Positions 1-7,616 of a DNA stretch of 43,421 bases are shown here, in pieces. The DNA comes from Clostridium sp. C8-1-8. Lineage in GTDB: Bacteria; Bacillota; Clostridia; Clostridiales; Clostridiaceae. Position 1 is the first letter of the stretch. Every line of letters begins with the position of its first letter. Made by a program: the position numbers and the translations under genes. The notes beneath the pieces are model-generated. The model ran no database searches, was not told the DNA's origin, and was given only the letters and a program-made list of their open reading frames with translations. The stretch is taken from positions 1 through 43,421 of the forward strand of contig NZ_JAABNO010000039.1 of the NCBI RefSeq assembly GCF_009928445.1, in the 5' to 3' direction.

Positions 1-2882
1 CAACTCATGGAACTTTAAAACTAAATGAAGATGGAACTTTTACCTATACTCCAAATAAGGACTACAATGGATCAGACAGCTTTAGCTTTAAAGCAAATGA
101 TGGAGATGTTGATTCAGCACCAGCAACAGTTAGTATAACTGTTAATCCAGTGAATGATACACCAAGTGCTTTTGGACAAAGCTTAAACACAGATGAGGAT
201 AAGATCTTAAGTGGAACAGTTACAGGTTCAGACGTAGATGGAGATAGCTTAAAGTACTATGTAGTAAAAGCACCAACTCATGGAACCATAAAGCTAAATG
301 AGGATGGAACCTTCACCTATACTCCAAACAAGGACTACAATGGACAAGATAGCTTTAGCTTTAGATCAAATGATGGAGATATTGATTCAGCACCAGCAAC
401 AGTTAATATAACTGTTAATCCAGTGAATGACATACCAAGTGCTTTTGGACAAAATTTAAACACAGATGAAGATAAAGTTTTAAATGGAACAGTTACAGGT
501 TCAGATGTAGATGGAGACAGCTTAAAGTACTATGTAGTTAAAGCACCATCTCATGGAACCCTAAAGCTAAACGAAGATGGAACCTTCACCTATACTCCAA
601 ACAAGGACTACAATGGATCAGACAGCTTTAGCTTTAAAGCAAATGATGGAGATGTTGATTCAGCACCAGCAATAGTTAATATAACTGTAAAACCAGTAAA
701 TGATGGACCTACAGTAGATTCAAGCTATAGTAAGAATACTCCATATTACAAACCAGTATCAGGATCCGTAATAGGTGCTGATGTAGATAATGATAAGCTT
801 ACTTATTCAATTTCTTCTTTTAACAAACCAACTAATGGTTCAGTAGTTATAAATGAGACTACAGGACAATGGACTTATAGTCCTAAGAAAGGCTTCAGTG
901 GAAATGATAGCTTTATGGTTGTTGTAAGTGATGGCAAAGGAGGAACAGCTACTACTACTATTTTTATAAAAGTTCTTAATGCAGACCCTACAGTAGAAAA
1001 CTATTCTAGAACTACTACTATGAATAAGTCAGTATCAGATAGCATAGTTGGACTTGATGAAAATAATGATGAGTTACTATACGCCATAGTAAGTGAACCG
1101 AACAATGGAAGTATAACCTTAGATTCGAAGAGTGGAAGATGGAGCTACACACCTAAGACAGGCTTTAGTGGAAATGATAGCTTTAAGGTATCTGTAAGCG
1201 ATGGTAAGGGTGTAACTGCTGTATCAAATGTAAATATAACTGTTGATGCTACTCTTAATCTTCTAGGTACAGTAACTGATCAAATTACAGGAGTTATATT
1301 GCCAGGTTCTACTGTTGAACTTAGAGATTTATCAAACAATCTTGTAGCTACAGTAGTATCTAATAATAATGGAAATTACTATTTTAAAAACATAAAATTG
1401 GGTAGCTACAACTTATTAGTTAAGAACTCAAAGTACAGTACTCAAACTCTTTCAGTAGGTGTTGCTAAGGATAAGACTTCAACTGATGAGGTCAGAGTAG
1501 ATGCTAGATTGGTTAACTTTGTCATAAGTTTAAATGCAAATCCAACAACTATTATTGGAGATGGAATTCAGACTACCACCCTTACAGTAAAGGTTACAGA
1601 TAAGAATAATAAGCCTTTAGCCAATACTGAAGTTATCTTCAATGCTCCTATGGGAAGCTTCCCTAATGGAAGTGTAGTTAAAACTGATAGCAATGGTTTA
1701 GCTAAAGTACTTTATAGATCTGCTAACATTGAAAGTGTAAAGAGCGTAAGTGTACCAGTAACAGCTGTAGTAGAAGACAAATCAAGAGGCTTATATGCTT
1801 CAGAGAAAATAACTATTAATTTTGAGCCTGGAACTTTAACTGGAGTTGTTGTGGACAATACCACAAAGTTGCCTGTAAAAGATGCTGTTATTGAGGTATC
1901 AAAAGACTTTAACAATGATGGGGTTATAGATTTCTATACGAAGCTTATAACTGGAGCTGATGGTAAATATAAGATTGCTATACCTAAGGGTGGAGTAACC
2001 TATGATGTTAGTATTACTAAACCAGTAGTTATAGGAAATCAAACTAAAATGGTTACCTTTAATCAGAAGAGTACAGTAGATAGCATTACTGGAACTGGTA
2101 ATGAGTCCTTTACTTCGGATAAAACTGCTGCTGGATTAGTATTATTTAAGAAACCTAATGGTGAGGATTCACTGTTAAAAGATTACTCTAACCTAAGCTT
2201 TGATGTTTATGATAGCGATGATAAGTTAATTTCATCAGGAGTAAGTACTCATATATATAATTCAGCCAATGATAAAGGTGTATTTAGTGCAGATGGATTA
2301 GAAAAAGGACAAGAGTATAAATTTGCAGTAAAATATACTCTACCTAATGGACAAAAGATTATAATTGGTAGTATGAAGGTCGCTATGAATCAAGATGGAG
2401 AAATCAATCTTAGTTCTGCATTGATTGACCCATATGGTACAATAACTGATAGTATAAGCCATAAAATAATTACAGGTGTAAATGTTAAATTATACTATGC
2501 AAATACTACTAGAAATATATTAGCAGGAAGAAAGCCTGGAACTCTTGTAGATTTACCTAAAGTTGCAGAGTTCCCACCAGCAGACAATGCTAACCCTCAA
2601 TTCTCTGATGACTTTGGTAAGTATGCATATATGGTATTCCCTGATGCTGATTACTATGTAGTTGCAGCAAAGGATGGATATGAAACTTATACAAGTCCAG
2701 TTATATCAGTAGGTAAAGAAATAGTAAAGCATGATTTTTCAATGAATGCTAAGGCTGCAGCAGAAGTTATTAAACAGTTACCTAAGACTGGATCAGAAGT
2801 TGATATGAATGGATTAGTTGCACTTGGAACCATATTAATACTTTCAGGATTAGGCTTGACTCTTAAACCTAAGAGAAGCTAA
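1..2882 (+). CDS. Cell-wall-anchored surface protein, cadherin/VCBS-like repeats (5' truncated)
   Basis: The frame is open from base 3, so the start lies upstream of the window. Two full units (150-422 and 423-695) and one partial unit (up to 149) of 91 residues are nearly identical, with motifs such as DVDGDSL and DGTFTYTPNKDYNG typical of cadherin-like/VCBS tandem domains. Two diverged units follow (696-980 and 981-1253). Next come a carboxypeptidase-regulatory-like domain (about 1254-1500), a Big-1/invasin-like Ig domain (about 1513-1826) and further CnaB/transthyretin-like segments. The C-terminus has LPKTG, a hydrophobic stretch and a basic tail (KPKRS), a sortase sorting signal. The protein should be covalently attached to peptidoglycan with the repeats as a stalk. 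Adhesion is the likely role but is inferred; no ligand-binding domain is visible. A terminator follows directly. Confidence 0.9.
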   Translation, partial: THGTLKLNEDGTFTYTPNKDYNGSDSFSFKANDGDVDSAPATVSITVNPVNDTPSAFGQSLNTDEDKILSGTVTGSDVDGDSLKYYVVKAPTHGTIKLNEDGTFTYTPNKDYNGQDSFSFRSNDGDIDSAPATVNITVNPVNDIPSAFGQNLNTDEDKVLNGTVTGSDVDGDSLKYYVVKAPSHGTLKLNEDGTFTYTPNKDYNGSDSFSFKANDGDVDSAPAIVNITVKPVNDGPTVDSSYSKNTPYYKPVSGSVIGADVDNDKLTYSISSFNKPTNGSVVINETTGQWTYSPKKGFSGNDSFMVVVSDGKGGTATTTIFIKVLNADPTVENYSRTTTMNKSVSDSIVGLDENNDELLYAIVSEPNNGSITLDSKSGRWSYTPKTGFSGNDSFKVSVSDGKGVTAVSNVNITVDATLNLLGTVTDQITGVILPGSTVELRDLSNNLVATVVSNNNGNYYFKNIKLGSYNLLVKNSKYSTQTLSVGVAKDKTSTDEVRVDARLVNFVISLNANPTTIIGDGIQTTTLTVKVTDKNNKPLANTEVIFNAPMGSFPNGSVVKTDSNGLAKVLYRSANIESVKSVSVPVTAVVEDKSRGLYASEKITINFEPGTLTGVVVDNTTKLPVKDAVIEVSKDFNNDGVIDFYTKLITGADGKYKIAIPKGGVTYDVSITKPVVIGNQTKMVTFNQKSTVDSITGTGNESFTSDKTAAGLVLFKKPNGEDSLLKDYSNLSFDVYDSDDKLISSGVSTHIYNSANDKGVFSADGLEKGQEYKFAVKYTLPNGQKIIIGSMKVAMNQDGEINLSSALIDPYGTITDSISHKIITGVNVKLYYANTTRNILAGRKPGTLVDLPKVAEFPPADNANPQFSDDFGKYAYMVFPDADYYVVAAKDGYETYTSPVISVGKEIVKHDFSMNAKAAAEVIKQLPKTGSEVDMNGLVALGTILILSGLGLTLKPKRS

Positions 2883-2928
2883 TAAACTCATTAGTAAGCT
2901 ATTAATAGTAATAGCTAAAGAAATAATT

Positions 2929-2967
2929 AGACACTGTTGATGAATAATCAGCAGTGTCTCTTTTATT
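2929..2967 (+). terminator. Rho-independent terminator of the surface protein gene
   Basis: A 13-bp stem (2929-2941 with 2947-2959, one G-U pair) has a 5-nt loop and is followed by a T-rich tail. It lies 47 bases after the stop codon. Confidence 0.85.
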
Positions 2968-3111
2968 TATTCACATTCCGGATTTTTATAGTAATTAATT
3001 ATTTGTGTAGGCTCATCAAAGCATCGGATTATTTACAACTTAATTTCAACAGAGCTTTTGTTAAAATGATAGGTATTTATTCTGCCCAGTGCTTCACAAA
3101 ATATACTATAT

Positions 3112-3141
3112 TTGATAGAATATTTATGTAATAAATATGAT
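3112..3141 (+). promoter_or_regulatory. Possible promoter of the threonine ammonia-lyase gene
   Basis: TTGATA (3112-3117) and TATGAT (3136-3141) are separated by 18 bases, close to a sigma-A promoter. This is the best pair I see in the 2968-3226 gap, which otherwise holds no convincing gene. Confidence 0.4.
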
Positions 3142-3162
3142 AATTTATAAACAAGTTACACA

Positions 3163-3200
3163 AGGCTCGTCTTCAATTATTATTGGAACGAGCCTATTTT
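3163..3200 (+). terminator. Terminator-like hairpin in the ilvA leader
   Basis: AGGCTCGT (3163-3170) pairs with ACGAGCCT (3188-3195) and is followed by a short T run (ATTTTCT). It lies downstream of the possible promoter and about 30 bases before the ilvA start, so it would act in the leader as an attenuator, or it may be a weak terminator for upstream transcription. Confidence 0.5.
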
Positions 3201-3226
3201 CTGATATAAAGTAGGGGGCAGTATTA

Positions 3227-4441
3227 ATGGAACATAAAGAGTTCACAAAGGGACAGTTTTTAGAAGCTAGTGCAAGAATAAAAGAAGTCTTGAAAGATAC
3301 TAAACTTATTTATAGCAACATTTTTAGCAAGGAATCAGGAAATGAAATATATATAAAACCTGAGAACTTACAAGTTACAGGAGCGTTTAAGATAAGAGGA
3401 GCCTACAATAAGATAAGTAAGCTCACTAAGGAAGATAAGGAAAAAGGTCTTATAACTTCTTCAGCAGGTAATCATGCTCAAGGGGTTGCTCTAGCAGCTC
3501 AAAAATTAGGTGTTAAGGCAACTATTGTTATGCCAAAAGCAACTCCACTTATAAAGGTAGAAGCAACTAGAAGCTTTGGAGCAAATGTAGTACTTCACGG
3601 AGATTGCTACGATGAAGCTTACGAAGAAGCTAAAAGATTAGAGAAAGAGAATGGATATACATTTGTGCACCCGTTTAATGACGTAGATGTTATAGAGGGA
3701 CAAGGTACTATAGCTATAGAAATTTTTGATGAGATAAAAGATATGGACTGCATAATAGTTCCTGTTGGTGGAGGAGGGCTTATAAGCGGAATAGCTGTAG
3801 CTGCTAAACTTATAAATCCTAATGTTAAAATTATAGGGGTAGAACCAGAGGGAGCTAATGCAGTTAAGTTGTCATTAGAAAAGAATAAGGTAGTATCTCT
3901 CGAAAGTGTTAAGACTATAGCAGACGGTGTTGCTGTAAAAACCCCAGGAGATCTAAATTTCTCAATAATAAAAGAATATGTGGATGAAATAGTTACAGTT
4001 TCTGATCTAGAGGTAATGGAAGCATTTCTAATACTTTTGGAAAAGCACAAGCTCATAGGTGAGACCTCAGGGGTTCTTCCACTAGCAGCGCTGAGAAAGA
4101 TTAGAGAGAAAGACAAGAAGATAGCCTGTGTTATAAGTGGTGGTAATATAGACGTTTTAACCATTGCAGCCATGATAGACCGAGGACTTGTATCCCGTGG
4201 AAGAAAGTTCTGTTTTACTGTAGAACTACTAGATAAGCCAGGCCAATTACAAAGAATATCTCAAGTTTTAGCTAGTGTTAATGCCAATATAATTAAACTA
4301 GACCATAATAAGTTTAAAACCTTTGATGCATTTATGAAGGTTCAGTTGGAGGTAACTGTAGAGACAAATGGACATGAACATGTTCATTTGATAACTGATG
4401 AGCTTGAGAAAAATGGATTCAAGATAATTAAGGTGTATTAA
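3227..4441 (+). CDS. ilvA: Threonine ammonia-lyase (threonine dehydratase), PLP-dependent, with ACT domain
   Basis: This 404-residue protein deaminates L-threonine to 2-oxobutanoate and ammonia, feeding isoleucine synthesis or threonine catabolism. A fold-type II PLP domain covers about residues 1-320, with the PLP lysine in TGAFKIRGAYNK (Lys55), the SSAGNHAQG substrate loop and the GGGGL phosphate-binding loop (about 181-185). A single ACT domain follows (about 330-404, FTVELLDKPGQLQRIS). The length fits the medium form of the family, which has one ACT domain. The ATG has an AGGGGG site upstream. No other ilv gene is nearby, so biosynthetic and catabolic roles cannot be told apart here. The leader carries a terminator-like hairpin. 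Confidence 0.93.
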   Translation: MEHKEFTKGQFLEASARIKEVLKDTKLIYSNIFSKESGNEIYIKPENLQVTGAFKIRGAYNKISKLTKEDKEKGLITSSAGNHAQGVALAAQKLGVKATIVMPKATPLIKVEATRSFGANVVLHGDCYDEAYEEAKRLEKENGYTFVHPFNDVDVIEGQGTIAIEIFDEIKDMDCIIVPVGGGGLISGIAVAAKLINPNVKIIGVEPEGANAVKLSLEKNKVVSLESVKTIADGVAVKTPGDLNFSIIKEYVDEIVTVSDLEVMEAFLILLEKHKLIGETSGVLPLAALRKIREKDKKIACVISGGNIDVLTIAAMIDRGLVSRGRKFCFTVELLDKPGQLQRISQVLASVNANIIKLDHNKFKTFDAFMKVQLEVTVETNGHEHVHLITDELEKNGFKIIKVY

Positions 4442-4492
4442 ATAACTAAAATTTTAGTAGTATAAAGTCACAATATTTAGTTGGAGGTTATT

Positions 4493-5158
4493 ATGAGCAA
4501 GATTGAATTAGTTATTTTTGATATGGATGGATTGATGTTTGATACTGAAGTTGTATCTAAGAGAGCGTGGAAAGAAGCAGGAAAGTTATATGATTATGAG
4601 ATTTCAATGGAATTTGCTTTGGGTCTAATAGGAATGAACAGAAACTCTATAGCAAATCACTTTAAAGAGACCTTTGGTGATGCGTTTCCTTTCGAAGAAA
4701 TATATATGAAACATGGTAAGTTTATAGATAAGATAATAGAAGAAGAGGGGCTAGGTATAAAAAAAGGACTAGTAGATATTCTTGAATTCTTAGAGAAAAA
4801 TAATATAAAAAAAGCAGTAGCTACCTCAAGCAGCAGAGATAGAGCAGCAAAGCTTCTTAAGCTTGCTGGAATCTATGATAAGTTTGATAGAATTATTTGC
4901 GGAGATGAGGTTACTAAAGGAAAGCCAGATCCTGAGATATTCTTAACAGCATGCGATAAATTAGAGGTTACACCTGATAAGGCAATAGTTCTTGAAGATT
5001 CAGCAAGAGGCTTAGAGGCGGCTGTAGCAGGTGGTATAAGATGTGTCTTAATTCCTGATTTAGTTGAGCCTTCAGAAGAACATGTAAGGAAGGCTTATGC
5101 AAAGGTAGCTGATTTAATAGAGGTTATCAATTTAAAGAAATTATTTGAAGAAATATAA
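4493..5158 (+). CDS. HAD superfamily subfamily IA phosphatase (beta-phosphoglucomutase-like)
   Basis: The 221-residue protein begins with the HAD motif I FDMDGLMFDTE (Asp10 and Asp12 as nucleophile and acid/base). It has a helical cap, motif II ATSSS, and motif III/IV KGKPDPEIF and VLEDSARGLEAA. This is the subfamily IA pattern of small-metabolite phosphohydrolases and phosphomutases; the substrate cannot be read from sequence. The ATG at 4493 is preferred over an in-frame TTG at 4481 because that TTG lies within the GGAGG ribosome binding site. The gene is 51 bases after ilvA in the same direction and may be cotranscribed. It converges on the ABC operon across a repeat-filled gap. Confidence 0.85.
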   Translation: MSKIELVIFDMDGLMFDTEVVSKRAWKEAGKLYDYEISMEFALGLIGMNRNSIANHFKETFGDAFPFEEIYMKHGKFIDKIIEEEGLGIKKGLVDILEFLEKNNIKKAVATSSSRDRAAKLLKLAGIYDKFDRIICGDEVTKGKPDPEIFLTACDKLEVTPDKAIVLEDSARGLEAAVAGGIRCVLIPDLVEPSEEHVRKAYAKVADLIEVINLKKLFEEI

Positions 5159-5175
5159 ACCGGTGCTATGACTTA

Positions 5176-5320
5176 GGCTAAAGATGTACCAGTTAAATCT
5201 GAAAATATAAGCTTTTATATAGATGTACCACTTCATAATAAAATTTATATTTTCAAATTCTCTTCCCAAAACCTAAAGGTGTTTTGAAAATAGATTTCGG
5301 ATTGAAGTAGTACATCTTTA
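5176..5320. repeat. Palindromic intergenic repeat family A, composite copy
   Basis: This stretch matches the element at 21345-21407 twice. A partial forward unit starts GGCTAAAGATGTACC (5176-5190). A reverse unit runs 5222-5320, with arms ATGTACCACTTCA (5223-5235) and TGAAGTAGTACAT (5303-5315). The reverse unit carries 41 extra bases (5260-5300) next to a repeated ATT. It sits between two convergent genes. Confidence 0.7.
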
Positions 5321-5324
5321 TAGA

Positions 5325-5400
5325 TTCACTAACTCAACTATTAATTATGCATGACCTAAAATCTTCAAATGTTGCGATTTTCGAGCGTGTATAAATTAAG
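5325..5400. repeat. Palindromic intergenic repeat family B, copy 1
   Basis: It shares AACTATTAATT at the left, GATTTTCGA in the middle and GTATAAATTAAG at the right with the element at 12441-12524, and is more loosely related to 19581-19654. The ends are roughly inverted (TTAATTATGC and GTATAAATTAA). It abuts family A and the end of the ABC permease gene. Confidence 0.6.
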
Positions 5401-5407
5401 TGTATTT

Positions 5408-6061
5408 TTATAAATCTTTCTTTAAGTAGATATTCATAGAGATAGCAAGTGAAAGTGACCAAATAATAAATAATACGAATAGGACTATCAGTTTTAGTAC
5501 ATTCTCTGATAAAGTACTTAGATAATTGACAATATATGTAGCAATATTATTGCCCAGTAAATTGAATATAGCAGTAGGGATAAATATGGCACCTAACATG
5601 AGGAACATACTGATATATCTGGATTTTAGATATCCTAATTTGAAGTATATAGGGTAATAGACTGAACTTAAAAATATAATACTAGCAAAGCAACCTATTG
5701 CATCTTCAAAAGTCATTAATCTATTAAGGGTACTAAAGCCTGAGTACTTAACCAATGAAGTAAATATAAATGAAATACATATACTAATAATTAGATACAC
5801 AATTATAGATAAATACTTAGCGTATACTATATCTCTTCTATTGATTGGAAGGCTGTTTAACATTAGGTCAGAACTGTTTTTATCATCATAAGCACAGGCA
5901 TAACTAATAAAAAGATAAGCTATAACTGACGGAACTGCAATAAAAATTCCATCTGGGGTAGAAGCTCTTGATAATATTAAGCTGAAAATGAAACCATATA
6001 GTATAGCAATATAGATAGACTTTTTTTGTATTAATAAATCTTTAAATACTAGATTGATCAT
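5408..6061 (-). CDS. ABC-2 type transporter permease
   Basis: The 217-residue protein is highly hydrophobic with about six membrane segments (for example residues 16-32, 40-56, 90-107, 127-145 and 185-210). It has the short form common to permeases paired with YtrB-like ATPases. Its ATG overlaps the stop codon of the upstream ATPase gene (ATGA), indicating translational coupling. It should form the membrane part of an exporter driven by the 6058-6921 product. The substrate is unknown; related GntR/YtrA-linked transporters are often tied to cell-envelope stress or antibiotic response. Confidence 0.82.
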   Translation of the reverse strand: MINLVFKDLLIQKKSIYIAILYGFIFSLILSRASTPDGIFIAVPSVIAYLFISYACAYDDKNSSDLMLNSLPINRRDIVYAKYLSIIVYLIISICISFIFTSLVKYSGFSTLNRLMTFEDAIGCFASIIFLSSVYYPIYFKLGYLKSRYISMFLMLGAIFIPTAIFNLLGNNIATYIVNYLSTLSENVLKLIVLFVLFIIWSLSLAISMNIYLKKDL

Positions 6062-6921
6062 CTTTTATCACTCCTTACAGAATAAACCATTATGTCTTCT
6101 AGAGAAGCTCTTTCAATAAGTACTTTATCACCAAAAATTTTAGTTACCTGTGCACTGTTATTGGTTAAGGCTTCAAAACCAAAAGAATTTTCTCTTATAT
6201 TTATAAAATAGGTACTGTTATCCTTGTGTAGCAATGACTTATCGCCTTTTACAATTTTATAAGTTTCCAGTATTTCATCTTTTTCTTTGGAAAATAGTAT
6301 TCTTCCATTGTTTATGAAAGTAATATAATCAGCTATTTTTTCTAAGTCTGTAGTTATGTGGGTGGAGAAAAAGATAGCTTTATTTTCATCTTGAATTATA
6401 GAATGCAAAATGTCTAACATTTCGCTTCTGAAAACAGGATCTAAGCCTGAAGTTGGTTCATCCATTATTATAAGTTCAGCATTATGAGAAAGCGCTATAG
6501 CAAGGGAATATTTCATTTTCATCCCTTTAGAAAGAGCTTTTATCTTTTTATCTTTAGGGATAGAGAACTCAGACAGATACTTATTAAAGCTATTATTATC
6601 CCAAGATTTATAAAAGCGACACATAATATTCTTCATCTCTTCTGTATTTAACTCTTCGTAGAAGTGGGGTTCATCATAAACAAAACCTATTTTTTCTTTT
6701 ACTGTTCTTTCGTGAGATATGTTATCTAAACCAAATATTTTTATAGTTCCAGAATCCTTTTTTAGAAGGTTCATTATAAGTTTTATAGTTGTACTTTTTC
6801 CAGCTCCATTAGGTCCGATAAAACCCATTATATATCCACGCTCAAGCGTAAGATTTAAATTAGTTAAGGAAAAGTCCTTATAGGATTTTGAAAGGTCTGA
6901 TATCTCTAAAATATTATTCAT
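6058..6921 (-). CDS. ABC transporter ATP-binding protein (YtrB-like)
   Basis: The 287-residue protein has Walker A GPNGAGKSTT (about residues 36-45), a signature LSKGMKMK in place of the canonical LSGGQ, Walker B LIIMDEPTSGLDP and the H-loop FFSTH. The LSKGM form is usual in ATPases paired with short ABC-2 permeases. The C-terminal ~70 residues extend beyond the nucleotide-binding domain. It lies 17 bases after the GntR gene with a GGAGG site upstream, and overlaps the permease by four bases. It should power the same transporter. Confidence 0.9.
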   Translation of the reverse strand: MNNILEISDLSKSYKDFSLTNLNLTLERGYIMGFIGPNGAGKSTTIKLIMNLLKKDSGTIKIFGLDNISHERTVKEKIGFVYDEPHFYEELNTEEMKNIMCRFYKSWDNNSFNKYLSEFSIPKDKKIKALSKGMKMKYSLAIALSHNAELIIMDEPTSGLDPVFRSEMLDILHSIIQDENKAIFFSTHITTDLEKIADYITFINNGRILFSKEKDEILETYKIVKGDKSLLHKDNSTYFINIRENSFGFEALTNNSAQVTKIFGDKVLIERASLEDIMVYSVRSDKR

Positions 6922-6938
6922 ATAAATCCTCCAGAGTG

Positions 6939-7316
6939 TTATTTACTGCTATCATATAAAATTTGCAGCATATCCTTTAAATCATCTAAAGATAAATTTA
7001 ATAAATTAGCTTCATCTAATACTTCAATTAATTTATCTTCAATAAGCTTTAAATGCTTTTCTTTCATTAATTCTTTATTCCTTCTAGATACGTATGAACC
7101 TTTGCTAGGGATGGTCTCAATAAAACCTTCGCCTTCAAGTTCTTCATAAGCTCTTTTGGTTGTTATTACGCTAATCTTTAATTCTTGAGCTAGACTTCTA
7201 ATAGAAGGAAGCGCATCACCTTCAGATAGCTCGCCTGTGAATATAAGATTTTTTATTTGTGTAGATATCTGTTCATAAATTGGTTCTCCAGATGTATTCG
7301 AGATAATTATTCTCAT
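6939..7316 (-). CDS. GntR family transcriptional regulator, YtrA subfamily
   Basis: The 125-residue protein has an N-terminal winged helix (EPIYEQISTQIKNLIFTGEL, then LPSIRSLAQELKISVITTKRAYEELEGEGFI) and a short C-terminal helical tail instead of a large ligand domain, the hallmark of the YtrA subfamily. The start at 7316 (MRIII) is chosen because AAAGGAG sits just before it. A longer frame to 7394 runs through the operator region and has no ribosome binding site. It is the first gene of the ABC operon and probably represses it by binding the inverted repeat at 7348-7373. Confidence 0.9.
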   Translation of the reverse strand: MRIIISNTSGEPIYEQISTQIKNLIFTGELSEGDALPSIRSLAQELKISVITTKRAYEELEGEGFIETIPSKGSYVSRRNKELMKEKHLKLIEDKLIEVLDEANLLNLSLDDLKDMLQILYDSSK

Positions 7317-7347
7317 ATAATAAGCTCCTTTGCAAAGAAGTAGTGTA

Positions 7348-7373
7348 TATATACTGTATATAGACAGTATATA
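7348..7373. promoter_or_regulatory. Probable operator of the GntR/ABC operon
   Basis: TATATACTGT (7348-7357) and ACAGTATATA (7364-7373) form a perfect 10-bp inverted repeat with a 6-base spacer. It lies 32 bases upstream of the regulator start, where an autoregulatory GntR site is expected. The binding is inferred. Confidence 0.65.
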
Positions 7374-7616
7374 CAGAGTCGAATAGTTAGTCAATTATTA
7401 TTTTAGAATTTATATGAAATAGCTATCATACTTTTTATGAAAATAATATAAGATAATTAAAATTGATGATAAAAATGTACTATAACGTTAAAATATTTTT
7501 ATTATTGCTAAAAATTCCCTAGATTAATATACAATAAATGCTATAATTTACTTAAGTAAAGTAACTATTACTATGAAATAATACATTAAGCATATATAGA
7601 AAATGGGAGGATTATT

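Noticed and set aside
1..1253. CRISPR-like array
   Set aside because: The repeats are 273-bp in-frame coding modules, not short repeats with unique spacers.
2937..3131. Plus-strand 64-residue frame after the surface protein gene
   Set aside because: It starts inside the terminator hairpin, has no ribosome binding site and overlaps the likely ilvA promoter.
3619..4173. Minus-strand 184-residue frame within ilvA
   Set aside because: It is antisense to conserved PLP-domain motifs and resembles no protein family; it is a coding shadow.
7317..7394. N-terminal extension of the GntR regulator
   Set aside because: It would translate the operator and promoter region; a proper ribosome binding site sits before the ATG at 7316.
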